Positions 1 through 9,433 of a DNA stretch of 64,000 nt are shown piece after piece. Made by a program: the position numbers and the translations under genes. The notes beneath the pieces are model-generated. The model searched no databases. It was not told the origin of the DNA and saw only the letters and a list, made by a program, of their open reading frames with translations. Location of the stretch: the NCBI GenBank assembly GCA_900466605.1, contig UBMU01000012.1, positions 62,001 to 126,000 on the forward strand, given 5' to 3'. Position 1 is the first letter of the stretch. Each line of letters opens with the position of its first letter. This DNA comes from Hyphomicrobiales bacterium. Its GTDB lineage: Bacteria > Pseudomonadota > Alphaproteobacteria > Rhizobiales > Rhizobiaceae.

Positions 1-1
1 G

Positions 2-823
2 AAATCCTTTAGTGCCTCGATCGACGGAATGACGCTTCTTGCGGCCTACCACACGGTCTACAATGTTGTCGGTGTCGCGGTGCTGCTCCCGGCGACGCAA
101 TGGTTTACCCGTGTTGTGGAGCAGCTTCTGCCTTCCAAGCAGCCACCGCTTCAGCGTGCCCTCGATCCAAGCGCACTCGCCAGTCCAGTGGTCGCGGTCG
201 AGACCGCCCGGCGGGTGATAGCGGACGTCCTTACAAAGGCCGTCGCCACAGTTTCGGTGACACTTTCCAAAGGCCCTGCGCCGACGGAACAAATCACTGC
301 GGCATCGGCCGCGATCGCAGACGTGCGCACATTTCTGTCCGAGTTGAGGGAACCGCCCGAGACGGACGCCGAGCGTTTCCGGTTGACCAGCACCCTTCAT
401 GCGCTCGACCACGTCTCACGTCTCGTCGAAGTGTTGGGCGAAGGCACTTTTCCCGGACATCCGACCCAAGTCACCGATGATTTGCGTTCAACAGAACTCT
501 GCGCCCTCACCATGCGGGCGGCGCAGACGGTCGGGAGGTCGATTACCTCGGAGTCCGCGCTCAGCACGAAGGCTGCCCCCATCGGCTGGACCGTTTCTGG
601 GGAGATCGCCAAGTCTCTTGCTGACGCCGAGGAGGCAGCGACAGAATTGGGGGCCATTCAGCGCAACCATCGCGTCACGGCCCTTTCTTCCGTCGCGCCG
701 GGCGGGATGACGGCTGCCGATGCCTTCATCCAGATTGACGCCACCCGATGGCTCGCCCAGATTGCGCATCACGCTTGGCGTTCGTCGGCCCATCTTCTCG
801 GGCAAGGCTCGAATCTGAAGTGA
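2..823 (+). CDS. Na+/phosphate cotransporter family protein, C-terminal part (partial)
   Basis: The reading frame is already open at base 2, so this is the 3' end of a gene that begins before the window; the internal ATG at 29 is not the true start. The first visible residues form a hydrophobic stretch (VGVAVLLPATQWF) like the last membrane segment of Na/Pi symporters (NptA/PF02690). About 200 mainly helical residues follow with the charge pattern of a PhoU-like cytoplasmic tail. The family moves phosphate inward with sodium across the inner membrane. The N-terminal transport repeats are outside the window, so the family call rests on the tail alone. The next gene is convergent, so this gene is not part of the operon starting at 1889. 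Confidence 0.6.
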   Translation, partial: KSFSASIDGMTLLAAYHTVYNVVGVAVLLPATQWFTRVVEQLLPSKQPPLQRALDPSALASPVVAVETARRVIADVLTKAVATVSVTLSKGPAPTEQITAASAAIADVRTFLSELREPPETDAERFRLTSTLHALDHVSRLVEVLGEGTFPGHPTQVTDDLRSTELCALTMRAAQTVGRSITSESALSTKAAPIGWTVSGEIAKSLADAEEAATELGAIQRNHRVTALSSVAPGGMTAADAFIQIDATRWLAQIAHHAWRSSAHLLGQGSNLK

Positions 824-895
824 GGGCAGCAAACCCGGGCGGCGTACTTTATTTTTCGCCGGCGCGCAGTTAAGCGGTGACGTGAGCACGCAACA

Positions 896-1600
896 TCATT
901 CGCCTTTGGCCGTCGCAAAAACGATGCTCGCATCGCTCACAATAGCGACGTGCGAATAAGCCGCCTGTCCTGCCGCAACAGCGTCGCCCCGCATGATTGC
1001 GGTCACTATGACATCATGCTCATCATAGGATTTCGCCAGTCGGCCGGGCAGTCGGAACTGGGCACGACGAAAAGGCGCCAGTCGCGCACGGGTTTGCGTC
1101 ACCAATTCCAGGATATGATCATTGTGGGCACCACGATAAAGGCGCGAGTGAAACTCGGTATTGTGAACCGCATATTCTTCATGGGCACCTGCATGCACGA
1201 GCTTGGCTGAACTGCGATGGTAAAATTCCAACGCACGTCTCTCCTCGATCGTCATCCGTTCAGCCGATAGCCTTGCGCAGATAGCTTCAAGTTCCGACAT
1301 CGCCTCGAACATGGAGTGAAGATGGTCTTCCGTGACGTTGGCGACGATTGCACTCCGGTTTGGTTCGCGGTCAACCAAACCCATCGCCCCAAGCTCGCGA
1401 AGCGCCTCGCGAACCGGGGTCCGTGAAACCTCAAATCGGGCTGCAAGTGATATCTCGTCCAGTTTTTCACCCGGCGAGACCACACCAGTAACGATCATGT
1501 CCGCCATCGCCCGCACCATCTGTTCGACGGTGGTGCCTGCTCGTATAACTTGTCTGCGCCTGCTCTGACTCACGTGCCTGTCGACCTTCCTCAATTGCAT
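896..1600 (-). CDS. GntR family (FCD/FadR subfamily) transcriptional regulator
   Basis: An N-terminal winged helix (about residues 20-85, with the typical SRTPVREALRELGAMGLV signature) is followed by an all-helical FCD ligand domain. The FCD metal/ligand histidines are visible (EEYAVHNTEFHSRLY, then AYSHVAIV). The frame stays open up to 1705, but the ATG at 1600 gives 234 residues, the usual size for this subfamily. Upstream ATGs add a non-conserved tail, so the start is uncertain and 1642 is an alternative. The gene is divergent from the BMP transporter/hydrolase operon at 1889 and is the obvious local regulator. FCD regulators usually respond to small organic acids or amides; here a urea-like compound or a breakdown product is plausible but not shown. 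Copies of TGCATACA lie between the two genes and at its own start. Confidence 0.9.
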   Translation of the reverse strand: MQLRKVDRHVSQSRRRQVIRAGTTVEQMVRAMADMIVTGVVSPGEKLDEISLAARFEVSRTPVREALRELGAMGLVDREPNRSAIVANVTEDHLHSMFEAMSELEAICARLSAERMTIEERRALEFYHRSSAKLVHAGAHEEYAVHNTEFHSRLYRGAHNDHILELVTQTRARLAPFRRAQFRLPGRLAKSYDEHDVIVTAIMRGDAVAAGQAAYSHVAIVSDASIVFATAKGE

Positions 1601-1751
1601 ACAGATGTCCGCAGGTGCGTCGAAAGTCAAATATTTTGGCATTCTCGCGGGCGTATAGGTTCGGACAGGAGGTTGTCCCGGGCAAACGGCGGTGCGTTTT
1701 AGCACACAAATAAATCACAGATTATTTTTTAGACATTCAGCACCAAGAATC

Positions 1752-1759
1752 TGCATACA
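1752..1759. promoter_or_regulatory. Candidate GntR operator (TGCATACA box)
   Basis: TGCATACA occurs here, again at 1831-1838 overlapping the -12 element of the sigma-54 promoter, and a third time at 1596-1603 over the chosen GntR start codon. FCD-type GntR proteins often bind TGTATACA-like near-palindromes, so repetition in one regulator/operon gap fits an operator. The motif is short, so chance copies are possible. Confidence 0.4.
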
Positions 1760-1817
1760 GTTTACACAAGCGATTTTACCCTATCTCTTTTCCCATTTTA
1801 AAACAGTCTGTTAAGAC

Positions 1818-1835
1818 TTGGCACAGCGGTTGCAT
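1818..1835 (+). promoter_or_regulatory. Sigma-54 (RpoN) -24/-12 promoter of the organonitrogen operon
   Basis: TTGGCAC at 1818-1824, then AGCGG and TTGCAT at 1830-1835, match the sigma-54 consensus TGGCAC-N5-TTGCW with correct spacing. Transcription would start near 1847. That leaves about 40 bases to the ATG at 1889, with an AAGGAG ribosome site before it. Sigma-54 with NtrC drives nitrogen-scavenging genes in rhizobia, which suits the downstream hydrolases. I found no convincing paired NtrC site upstream. Confidence 0.75.
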
Positions 1836-1888
1836 ACACTTTTCTGCAACGTTTTTTCGAACCGGCTCTCGCCGCAAGGAGCATTCCG

Positions 1889-3013
1889 ATGACCAAACTC
1901 CTTTCCATGAACCGTCGCCACTTCCTTCAGGCCTCCGCCGCCGGCGCACTTTCGCTGTCACCAGGTCTCTTGTCGGGTCGCGCGCTCGCGCAAACCGCGC
2001 TGACAGTCGGCTTCATCTATGTCGGCCCCAAGGACGACTATGGGTACAACCAGGCGCACGCCGAAGGTGCTGCAGCCCTAAAGGCGCTCCCGGGCGTCAC
2101 GATAGTCGAGGAAGAAAACGTTCCTGAAACGGTCGATGTCCAAAAGACAATGGAGTCGATGATCAATCTCGACGGCGCTGCTCTGGTGTTTCCCACATCA
2201 TTTGGATATTTCGACCCGCATATGCTGGCGATGGCGGCGAAGTATCCTGATGTCCAGTTTCGCCACTGCGGCGGCCTCTGGCAGGAAGGCAAGAACCCAC
2301 CAAATACCGGCTCCTACTTTGGCTACATCTTCCAGGGCCAGTATTTGAACGGTGTTGCGGCCGGTTTCAGTTCAAAGAGCAAGAAGATCGGCTTCGTCGC
2401 GGCAAAACCCATCCCGCAAGTACTGCAGAACATCAACGCCTTCCTGCTTGGCGCGCGTTCGGTCGACCCGTCGATCACCTGCCAGGTGATCTTCACCGGC
2501 GAATGGTCGCTTGCCGTTAAGGAGGCAGAGGCCACCAACGCGCTGATTGACCAGGGCGCTGATGTCATCACCTGCCATGTCGATAGTCCGAAAGTGGTTG
2601 TTGAGACGGCAGCCGGCCGCGGCGCCTTCGTCTGCGGCTATCATGCTAACCAGAGCCCATTGGCACCAGAAAAATATCTTACTGGCGCCGAGTGGGCGTG
2701 GGGCAATGTCTACAGCGACTTTGTCAAGAAAGCGCAAGCCGGCGAAAAGCTCGGGAACTTCGTGCGCGGCGGCCTCAAGGACGGTTTCGTCAAAATGAGC
2801 CCACTTGGGCCGGCTGTGCCAGCTGAAGGACGGACAAAGTTTGAGGCAACGTTGGCCGAAATGATGACCGGCAAGTTCTCGGTCTTCAAGGGACCCATAA
2901 AGGACAACAAGGGTAACGTCGTCGTTACAGCCGACAAGAGCTATGCCGAAGACGCAATCGAGCTCGAAAGCATGGCGTATCTGGTGGAAGGCGTGGTCGG
3001 ATCCACGGCCTAG
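1889..3013 (+). CDS. BMP/PnrA-type ABC transporter substrate-binding protein
   Basis: This is a periplasmic binding protein of the basic membrane protein (BMP, PF02608) family, which usually binds nucleosides or purine-like compounds. It begins with a twin-arginine signal (NRRHFLQASAAGALSLSPGL), cleaved near ALAQ. The mature protein then shows the BMP opening GFIYVGPKDDYGYNQAH. The ATG at 1907 directly before the RR motif is an alternative start, but the RBS AAGGAG at 1875-1880 fits 1889. It is the first gene of an operon encoding two permeases and ring- and amide-cleaving hydrolases. The likely ligand is therefore a small N-rich molecule such as cyanurate, biuret or triuret rather than a nucleoside; that is inferred from context only. 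Confidence 0.93.
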   Translation: MTKLLSMNRRHFLQASAAGALSLSPGLLSGRALAQTALTVGFIYVGPKDDYGYNQAHAEGAAALKALPGVTIVEEENVPETVDVQKTMESMINLDGAALVFPTSFGYFDPHMLAMAAKYPDVQFRHCGGLWQEGKNPPNTGSYFGYIFQGQYLNGVAAGFSSKSKKIGFVAAKPIPQVLQNINAFLLGARSVDPSITCQVIFTGEWSLAVKEAEATNALIDQGADVITCHVDSPKVVVETAAGRGAFVCGYHANQSPLAPEKYLTGAEWAWGNVYSDFVKKAQAGEKLGNFVRGGLKDGFVKMSPLGPAVPAEGRTKFEATLAEMMTGKFSVFKGPIKDNKGNVVVTADKSYAEDAIELESMAYLVEGVVGSTA

Positions 3014-3030
3014 CCAAAGGAGGAAGCGTC

Positions 3031-4161
3031 ATGACCGTTGAGGCGAACACTTCCGCAATGCCCATCGCTTCGAAGCCATCGTCTGTATTCAGACCCATTC
3101 TCGGATGGCTCGCGCGACGAGCGGAGCCGATTGCCATAACCTTCGGCGCGATCCTGATCGGGCTTACGCTTTTCTCCATCTTCATCGTGGTGATCGGCAA
3201 ATCGCCGGCCACCCTGTTCCAACTCATGTACACGGGCGGCTTCGGGAGCTGGTTCTCCATCCAGAACAGCCTCAGCCGGGCCGCCCCGCTTCTCCTCACG
3301 GCACTCTGCGTCGCCCTGCCAGCGCGCCTCGGACTAGTCATTATCGGAGGCGAAGGCGCAGTGGTACTGGGCGGCGTTGCCGCTGCCGCCATTGCGCTGC
3401 CATTCCTCGGCAGTCTGCCGGTCCTGCCGGTGCTGATCCTCATGGCCGCAGCCTCCATGGTCGTCGGCGGCATCTGGATCGGCCTTGCAGGCTTTCTTCG
3501 GCACTATCGAGGCGTCAACGAAACGATCTCGTCGCTGCTCCTTGCCTATATCGCCATCGCCCTCATGAACCAGTTCGTGGAAGGCCCTTTGCGTGATCCG
3601 GCAAGCTTGAACAAGCCGTCTACCACTCCCCTGCCCGCCGAATACATGATCGGCGCGATGCCGGGAATGGATGTCCACTGGGGACTAGCCATCGGCATCG
3701 TCGCTTGTGTCATCTCCTGGGTACTGATCGAAGTCACGAGCTTTGGTTTTGCCGCGCGTATCGCTGGTGGAAACGTGCGCGCCGCACAGATCCAAGGGTT
3801 GCCCGTGGGCCGTTTGATCGTCGGTTTCACGGCGATTGCTGGAAGCTTTGCCGGACTTGCCGGAATGATCGAGGTTGCAGCCGTACAGGGCAGCGCCAAT
3901 GCCTCACTCGCCGCAGGTTATGGCTACACAGGAATTCTCGTTGCCTTCCTGGCGCGCCACAATCCGCTCGCCATCATCCCGGTCGCCATACTTCTCGGCG
4001 GTATTGACGCGTCGGGCGGGCTTATCCAACGCCGCATGGCCCTGCCTGACGCAACCGTGCTCGTGCTGCAGGGTACACTCTTCGTCGTCATCCTCTTCTG
4101 CGAGACTTTCTACGGCCGTTTCAAGATCTTCAATCCCGATCTCTGGAAAAGGAGCGCATGA
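3031..4161 (+). CDS. ABC transporter permease, BMP/nucleoside type (YufP-like)
   Basis: A 376-residue inner-membrane permease of the BPD_transp_2 type found with BMP binding proteins. The hydrophobic segments begin near residue 35. The loop GVNETISSLLLAYIAIALMN and the later GGNVRAAQIQGLPV resemble the coupling region of nucleoside ABC permeases. An AGGAGG ribosome site sits 7 bases before the ATG. It follows the binding protein by 17 bases and overlaps the second permease by the ATGA arrangement at 4158-4161, so the pair is translationally coupled and should form the heterodimeric channel. Confidence 0.93.
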   Translation: MTVEANTSAMPIASKPSSVFRPILGWLARRAEPIAITFGAILIGLTLFSIFIVVIGKSPATLFQLMYTGGFGSWFSIQNSLSRAAPLLLTALCVALPARLGLVIIGGEGAVVLGGVAAAAIALPFLGSLPVLPVLILMAAASMVVGGIWIGLAGFLRHYRGVNETISSLLLAYIAIALMNQFVEGPLRDPASLNKPSTTPLPAEYMIGAMPGMDVHWGLAIGIVACVISWVLIEVTSFGFAARIAGGNVRAAQIQGLPVGRLIVGFTAIAGSFAGLAGMIEVAAVQGSANASLAAGYGYTGILVAFLARHNPLAIIPVAILLGGIDASGGLIQRRMALPDATVLVLQGTLFVVILFCETFYGRFKIFNPDLWKRSA

Positions 4162-5087
4162 TGGAAGCGAGCGGCATCGGCATATGGGGCGTTCCCCTCG
4201 CCATTTTCGCAGGCGCAATTCGCGTCTCGACGCCCTTCATCTTTGTCAGCCTTGGTGAGACTATTACCGAGCGATCCGGCCGCATCAATCTCGGACTGGA
4301 AGGCACCCTGGTTTTCGGGGCGATGACGGCTTATGCAATCGCAGTGCTTAGCGGCTCACCCTGGCTTGGCGTGCTCGCTGCCATGGGAACTGGCGCGATC
4401 TTTGGATTGATCCACGGCTGGATCTGCAAGTGGCCGAAGGTCAATGATATCGCAATCGGTATTGCGATGATGCAATTCGGACTGGGGCTCGCCTTTTTCT
4501 TGGGTAAGCCTTTCATCCAACCGTCGGCACCGCGTCTACCCTCAATTCCGTTCGGCACCTGGTCCGCCGTGCCGCAGGTCCAAGCCGCCCTCAATATCAA
4601 CGTTCTCTTCATTCTGGGCGGCTTGCTTGCTGTTCTCCTCTGGTGGGCCTTCCGCAACACGCGGGTCGGCCTCGTGCTGCGCGTCGTCGGAGACAGCACG
4701 GATGCCGCGCGCACCATGGGTATCAACCCAGACCGCATACGCCTGCTGGCCACGGCCGTCGGTGGCTCGCTTGCTGCAGTCGGTGGAGCCTATCTGTCGC
4801 TTTACTATCCAGGCTCCTGGAACGAGGGCATCTCCTCCGGGCAGGGTCTGATGGCCGTAGCACTCGTGATCTTCGCACGCTGGAACCCGATCGGTTGTTT
4901 CCTGGCAGCACTCCTCTTTGGTGGGGCCGGCGCACTCGGCCCCGCCCTTCAATCAGTCGGCGTTACACAGGGCTATTACCTGTTCTATGCGGCTCCCTAC
5001 GTGCTGACCCTTGCCATTCTGATTGCCACCTCTTCGCCCACCCGCTCGCTTGCGGGCGCACCCGGCGCATTGTCACTTACGAAATAA
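4158..5087 (+). CDS. ABC transporter permease, BMP/nucleoside type (YufQ-like)
   Basis: The second, shorter permease (309 residues) of the same transporter. The N-terminal stretch TPFIFVSLGETITERSGRIN followed by LGLEG is diagnostic for this permease class. Several membrane segments follow, and the coupling loop reads VVGDSTDAARTMGINPDR. It starts within the stop codon of the preceding permease and ends 10 bases before the formamidase start. The matching ATPase is not adjacent but three genes downstream at 7883, which shows the hydrolases and transporter share one transcription unit. Confidence 0.93.
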   Translation: MMEASGIGIWGVPLAIFAGAIRVSTPFIFVSLGETITERSGRINLGLEGTLVFGAMTAYAIAVLSGSPWLGVLAAMGTGAIFGLIHGWICKWPKVNDIAIGIAMMQFGLGLAFFLGKPFIQPSAPRLPSIPFGTWSAVPQVQAALNINVLFILGGLLAVLLWWAFRNTRVGLVLRVVGDSTDAARTMGINPDRIRLLATAVGGSLAAVGGAYLSLYYPGSWNEGISSGQGLMAVALVIFARWNPIGCFLAALLFGGAGALGPALQSVGVTQGYYLFYAAPYVLTLAILIATSSPTRSLAGAPGALSLTK

Positions 5088-5097
5088 GGAACCTGAC

Positions 5098-6114
5098 ATG
5101 AATGGTCTTGGAGGCCTCAACAAGTCCGAACACGGGGTGGGCATCGGCCTAGTCCAGCTTCAGCTTCCAGCCACCGTTACGAAGCAAGACCTCGCGCGGC
5201 AAACGCAGGTGATCGTTGATCTCGTCGGTAAAGCTCGCCGCAATCAGCCAGGCATGGATCTGGTTGTCTTTCCAGAATACGCCCTGCACGGGCTCTCGAT
5301 GGATATCAACCCGGAAATCATGTGTTCCCTCGACGGGCCAGAAGTTGCCGCCTTCAAGAGGGCGTGCCGCGACAACAGCATCTGGGGCTGCTTCTCGATC
5401 ATGGAATACAATCCTGATGGGATGCCTTACAATTCGGGTATCGTCATCGATGATACCGGCGAATTGAAGCTCTACTATCGCAAGATGCATCCCTGGGTTC
5501 CGGTGGAACCATGGGAGCCCGGCAATCTGGGTATTCCCGTAATCGAGGGACCCAAGGGCGCGAAGCTAGCTCTGATCATATGCCACGACGGCATGTTCCC
5601 CGAAATGGCACGGGAGTGTGCCTACAAGGGCGCAGAAATTATGATCCGTACTGCCGGTTACACCGCACCGATCCGCGAAAGCTGGAAGTTCACCAACCAG
5701 TCCAATGCCTTTTGCAACCTCATGATCACAGCCAGTGTCTGCATGTCAGGCTCGGACGGCACGTTCGACTCTATGGGCGAAGGCATGATCTGCAACTTCG
5801 ATGGCACAATCATTGCCCACGGCATGTCGGGCCGACCTAACGAGATTGTCACCGCAGAACTCCGCCCTGATCTGGTGCGCGAAGCAAGACGAAACTGGGG
5901 GGTGGAAAACAACATCTACCAGCTCGGCCACCGCGGCTATGTCGCTGTCTCCGGCGGAGCAGGTGATGCTCCATACACCTTCATGCACGACCTCATCGCC
6001 GGGAAGTACAAGCTGCCCTGGGAAGACACCGTCAAGGTGACCGACGGTACGTCTTGCGGCTTTGACAAGCCCGCAAGGGCTTACGGCGAAACATTCAAAC
6101 TAGCAGGTGAATAG
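5098..6114 (+). CDS. amiF: Formamidase (formamide amidohydrolase, AmiF type)
   Basis: A nitrilase-superfamily cytoplasmic enzyme converting formamide to formate and ammonia. The protein has 338 residues, the length of the AmiF family. The Glu-Lys-Cys triad is visible: E60 in VVFPEYALHG, K129 in LYYRKMHPW and C162 in LIICHDGMFPEMARE. The ending GKYKLPWEDTVKVTDG is also typical of AmiF. The ATG at 5098 was chosen because it follows TAAGGA and matches the family N-terminus; the longer frame from 5023 overlaps the permease and is not used. Formamide might arise here from degradation of other N-compounds, or the enzyme may act on a related amide. Substrate confidence is good but not absolute, since aliphatic amidases share the fold. 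Confidence 0.9.
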   Translation: MNGLGGLNKSEHGVGIGLVQLQLPATVTKQDLARQTQVIVDLVGKARRNQPGMDLVVFPEYALHGLSMDINPEIMCSLDGPEVAAFKRACRDNSIWGCFSIMEYNPDGMPYNSGIVIDDTGELKLYYRKMHPWVPVEPWEPGNLGIPVIEGPKGAKLALIICHDGMFPEMARECAYKGAEIMIRTAGYTAPIRESWKFTNQSNAFCNLMITASVCMSGSDGTFDSMGEGMICNFDGTIIAHGMSGRPNEIVTAELRPDLVREARRNWGVENNIYQLGHRGYVAVSGGAGDAPYTFMHDLIAGKYKLPWEDTVKVTDGTSCGFDKPARAYGETFKLAGE

Positions 6115-6123
6115 GAGAAGCCA

Positions 6124-6825
6124 ATGGACGCGATCGTCGAGACCAAAGGACACTATATCAATGCGGATCCCTATCTCTGGCCCTATAATGGGGCACTGAG
6201 ACCAGACAATACGGCGCTGATCATCATCGACATGCAAACCGACTTTTGCGGTGAAGGCGGCTACGTCGACCATATGGGCTACGACCTTTCGCTGGTGCGT
6301 GCGCCGATCGCCCCCATCAAGGCAGTGCTGAGCGCGATGCGCGCCAAGGGCTATCACATCATTCACACCAGAGAGGGTCACCGGCCCGATCTTGCAGACC
6401 TGCCCGCAAACAAACGCTGGCGCTCCCAGCGCATCAACGCGGGTATCGGCGACGCTGGCCCCTGCGGCCGCATCCTCGTCCGCGGCGAACCGGGTTGGGA
6501 CATCATCAGCGAATTGAAGCCGATCGACGGCGAGACCATCATCGACAAGCCCGGCAAAGGTTCCTTCTGTGCGACGGACCTGGAGCTCATCCTGAATCAG
6601 AAGCGTATCGAAAATATCATTCTGACCGGGATTACGACCGATGTCTGCGTCCACACGACGATGCGCGAGGCCAACGATCGCGGATTTGAGTGCCTGCTGC
6701 TCGAGGATTGCTGCGGCGCCACTGACTATGGCAATCATCTTGCCGCGATCAAGATGGTGAAGATGCAAGGCGGCGTCTTCGGAGCGGTTTCCAGTTCCAC
6801 CACCCTGATTGAGGCGCTTCCCTGA
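6124..6825 (+). CDS. biuH: Biuret hydrolase (biuret amidohydrolase)
   Basis: A cysteine hydrolase of the isochorismatase-like family that splits biuret into allophanate and ammonia. The catalytic triad falls at D36 ([11 protein letters not shown]), K142 ([10 protein letters not shown]) and C175 ([10 protein letters not shown]), the positions I recall for the characterised R. leguminosarum BiuH. From memory the whole protein is nearly identical to it, including the N-terminal [19 protein letters not shown]. It follows formamidase with a TAGGAG ribosome site and overlaps atzD by TGATG. Cyanurate ring opening by AtzD gives carboxybiuret, which decarboxylates to biuret, so the two genes form consecutive steps. 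Allophanate hydrolase is not in the window. Confidence 0.95.
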   Translation: MDAIVETKGHYINADPYLWPYNGALRPDNTALIIIDMQTDFCGEGGYVDHMGYDLSLVRAPIAPIKAVLSAMRAKGYHIIHTREGHRPDLADLPANKRWRSQRINAGIGDAGPCGRILVRGEPGWDIISELKPIDGETIIDKPGKGSFCATDLELILNQKRIENIILTGITTDVCVHTTMREANDRGFECLLLEDCCGATDYGNHLAAIKMVKMQGGVFGAVSSSTTLIEALP

Positions 6826-7886
6826 TGGCGTCGCTTCGTGCTCATGTTTTTCGTGTTCCGGCGGCCGGCCCCGACGACGTCTCCCGCGTCGAAGCGCTCT
6901 TCGATGACCATATCGACGTTTCCACCATCGTCGCCGTTCTCGGCAAGACCGAAGGCAATGGCTGCGTCAACGATTTCACGCGCGGCTATGCGACAAAGAG
7001 CTTCGAGCGCCTTTTTGGCGAACATGGTGTCGAGGGCGTTTCAATCGTCATGTCCGGCGGTACGGAAGGAGCGCTTTCTCCGCACTGGACCGTTTTTGCG
7101 CGCCAAGAGGTCGATGCGCCCGGAGACGGAGCGCTGGCGATAGGCGTGGCCAGGACCCCTGTCCTTGCGCCGGAGCTTCTCGGACGACGTGAACAAGTTC
7201 GAATGGTAGCGGCAGGTGTGGCTGAAGCAATCCTGGATGCAGGCATCGAGAATGTCGATGACGTTCATTTCGTGCAGATCAAATGCCCACTTCTTACTTC
7301 GCAGCGCATCGCTGAAGCAGAAGCAGGCGGCAAAACGACCTCCACAAGAGACACGTTGAAATCGATGGCATTGTCCCGCGGAGCATCGTCGCTCGGTGTG
7401 GCAGTCGCGCTTGGTGAAATTGATATCGAGGCGATCACAGACGCTGACATATGCAGCCGCTTCGATCTCTATTCCAGATGCGCATCAGCCTCATCTGGTG
7501 TCGAGCTTCTCGATCACGAAATCATTGTGCTCGGCATGAGCCCGAAATGGTCGGGGCCACTCGTCGTTGATCACGCGGTCATGCAGGACGCGATCGACAC
7601 ACACTCCGTTCGCAGCGCATGGGATCGCCTGCCCGCCGACGGGAAGTTGACGGCCGTTCTCGCCAAGGCCGAGCCAGATCCAACGGGTCAGGTCGGTGGA
7701 AAGCGCCATACCATGCTGAACGATTCCGATATCGCCGGCACGCGTCACGCCCGTGCCTTCGTTGGCGGAGTACTCGCAGGCGTTTTCGGAACGACGGAAC
7801 TCTACGTCTCGGGTGGTGCCGAACATCAGGGGCCTCCTGGCGGCGGACCAGTCGCAATTATCGTAGAAAAAGGAGATCTGAAGTGA
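6825..7886 (+). CDS. atzD: Cyanuric acid amidohydrolase (ring-opening, AtzD/TrzD family)
   Basis: The enzyme opens the s-triazine ring of cyanuric acid to carboxybiuret. The length, 353 residues, is normal for the family. Three internal repeats each carry a Lys and a Ser-rich loop, as in AtzD: K41 (VLGKTEGNG) with S77 (MSGGTEG); K153 (QIKCPL) with S223/S224 (ASSGVEL); and K281 (LAKAEPDP) with S329 (VSGGAEHQGPPGGG). The start overlaps the biuH stop, and its stop overlaps the GTG of the ATPase, so expression is tightly coupled. The family also includes barbiturase; the pairing with biuH favours cyanurate. Confidence 0.93.
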   Translation: MASLRAHVFRVPAAGPDDVSRVEALFDDHIDVSTIVAVLGKTEGNGCVNDFTRGYATKSFERLFGEHGVEGVSIVMSGGTEGALSPHWTVFARQEVDAPGDGALAIGVARTPVLAPELLGRREQVRMVAAGVAEAILDAGIENVDDVHFVQIKCPLLTSQRIAEAEAGGKTTSTRDTLKSMALSRGASSLGVAVALGEIDIEAITDADICSRFDLYSRCASASSGVELLDHEIIVLGMSPKWSGPLVVDHAVMQDAIDTHSVRSAWDRLPADGKLTAVLAKAEPDPTGQVGGKRHTMLNDSDIAGTRHARAFVGGVLAGVFGTTELYVSGGAEHQGPPGGGPVAIIVEKGDLK

Positions 7887-9433
7887 GCATCGTACGGGAC
7901 ACGCCTCTTCCCAAAGTCGGCACGGCAGTCGGAATCCAGACACTCGACATGACCATGCGGTTCGGCAGCTTCACGGCACTTGATCGTGTTTCCATCGACA
8001 TCCCCGCCGGCACCTTCCACGCCCTTCTCGGCGAAAACGGTGCGGGCAAGTCAACGCTCGTCAAATGCATCATGGGGTTTTACCATCAGACATCCGGTTC
8101 CCTCTCGGTCGACGGTCGCGAGGTGGCGGTCGCTTCTCCAAAAGATGCGGCGACCTACGGCCTCGGGATGGTTTACCAGCATTTCACCCTGGTGCCGTCG
8201 CTGACAGGAGCAGAAAATCTGGTCATCAGCCGCGCTGCCGTACCCGCCGTGATCAACTGGGCGAAGGAACGTAAGGATCTTGCAGCCTTCATGGAGCGCA
8301 TGCCGTTCAAGATCCCGCTCGATCGCCCCGTCAGGGAACTCGCAGCCGGCGAGAAGCAAAAGCTCGAAATCGTCAAGCAGCTTTATCTTGGCCGCAGCTT
8401 CCTGGTGCTCGACGAGCCGACATCCGTTCTGACACCAGCCGAAGCAGACGAAATGCTCGGTCTTGTTCGGGCCATGACCGAGCGCGGGGAGCTCACGGTC
8501 TTGATGATTTCGCACAAATTCCATGAAGTGACGAAATTCGCTGATGCTGTTTCGATCCTGCGGCGCGGCAAGCTCGTCGGAAGCGGCCAGGTCGGCGAGC
8601 TATCGACGGCTGAGATGGCCGCCATGATGATCGGCGACGTCAAGCTCGCCGAACTCGATACGCGGGTACCGGTGTCGGAGTGGGCAAAGCCCGTTCTGAA
8701 GGTGGAAAAGGTCAAGGCGCCTGATCGGTCTGGCTTGAAAACAATTGAGATCGAAAACCTCACGGTTCGTTCCGGGGAGATCGTCGGCATCGCAGGCATT
8801 TCGGGCAACGGCCAAAAGGAGCTCACGGAGATTCTCGCCGGTCAGCGACCGATGGAGGCAGGCAACGTGCTCGTAAACGGCGATGAATATGGTGCCACAC
8901 GCGTAGAAGCCCGTAAGAACAATGTTCGCTTCATTCCCGAAGAGCCGCTCCAGAACGCCTGTGCACCGCGCATGACAGTAAGCGAGAACCTGGCATTTCG
9001 CACATTCGATTTGAAGCAGGACGGCAAGGACGCGATCTGGCTCAATAAGAGCAGGATGAAAAAGAGCGCGACGGACCTGATTGCCGACTTCAAGGTCAAG
9101 ACCGCCTCTTCAGCGTCACCAATTGCTGCCCTCTCGGGCGGAAACGTGCAACGCGCGGTTCTCGCACGCGAGTTGACTGGCGAGGTAGACCTTCTCATTG
9201 TTTCCAACCCATGCTTCGGGCTCGACTTCTCGGCGGTTGCCGAAATCCGCGCTCGTATCATGAGAGCACGCAACTCTGGCACAGCCGTGCTCCTACTGTC
9301 AGAGGATCTCGACGAACTACTAGAGATGTCGGACCGCATCATGGTCATTTCCGAAGGCAAGCTGGTCTACGAAACCTTGGCTCGTGCGGCAGATATCTCC
9401 GTCCTTGGTTCCCACATGGCAGGGCATCACTGA
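7883..9433 (+). CDS. ABC transporter ATP-binding protein with two nucleotide-binding domains
   Basis: The 516-residue ATPase of the BMP transporter. Domain 1 has Walker [10 protein letters not shown] (50-58), the signature [15 protein letters not shown] and Walker [12 protein letters not shown]. Domain 2 has a glycine-rich loop degenerated to [10 protein letters not shown], signature [14 protein letters not shown] and a weak Walker B ([12 protein letters not shown]), a common asymmetry in this family. The GTG at 7883 was chosen because AGGAG sits 7 bases upstream and the family N-terminus aligns there; the open frame from 7619 lies inside atzD in another phase and is rejected. It overlaps the atzD stop and ends overlapping the next hydrolase, placing transporter and enzymes in one operon. 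Confidence 0.95.
   Translation: MSIVRDTPLPKVGTAVGIQTLDMTMRFGSFTALDRVSIDIPAGTFHALLGENGAGKSTLVKCIMGFYHQTSGSLSVDGREVAVASPKDAATYGLGMVYQHFTLVPSLTGAENLVISRAAVPAVINWAKERKDLAAFMERMPFKIPLDRPVRELAAGEKQKLEIVKQLYLGRSFLVLDEPTSVLTPAEADEMLGLVRAMTERGELTVLMISHKFHEVTKFADAVSILRRGKLVGSGQVGELSTAEMAAMMIGDVKLAELDTRVPVSEWAKPVLKVEKVKAPDRSGLKTIEIENLTVRSGEIVGIAGISGNGQKELTEILAGQRPMEAGNVLVNGDEYGATRVEARKNNVRFIPEEPLQNACAPRMTVSENLAFRTFDLKQDGKDAIWLNKSRMKKSATDLIADFKVKTASSASPIAALSGGNVQRAVLARELTGEVDLLIVSNPCFGLDFSAVAEIRARIMRARNSGTAVLLLSEDLDELLEMSDRIMVISEGKLVYETLARAADISVLGSHMAGHH

Noticed and set aside
5806..5821. A second TGGCAC-N5-TTGCC sequence resembling a sigma-54 promoter
   Set aside because: It lies inside the formamidase coding sequence, lacks the final TTGCW match, and no gene starts suitably downstream.
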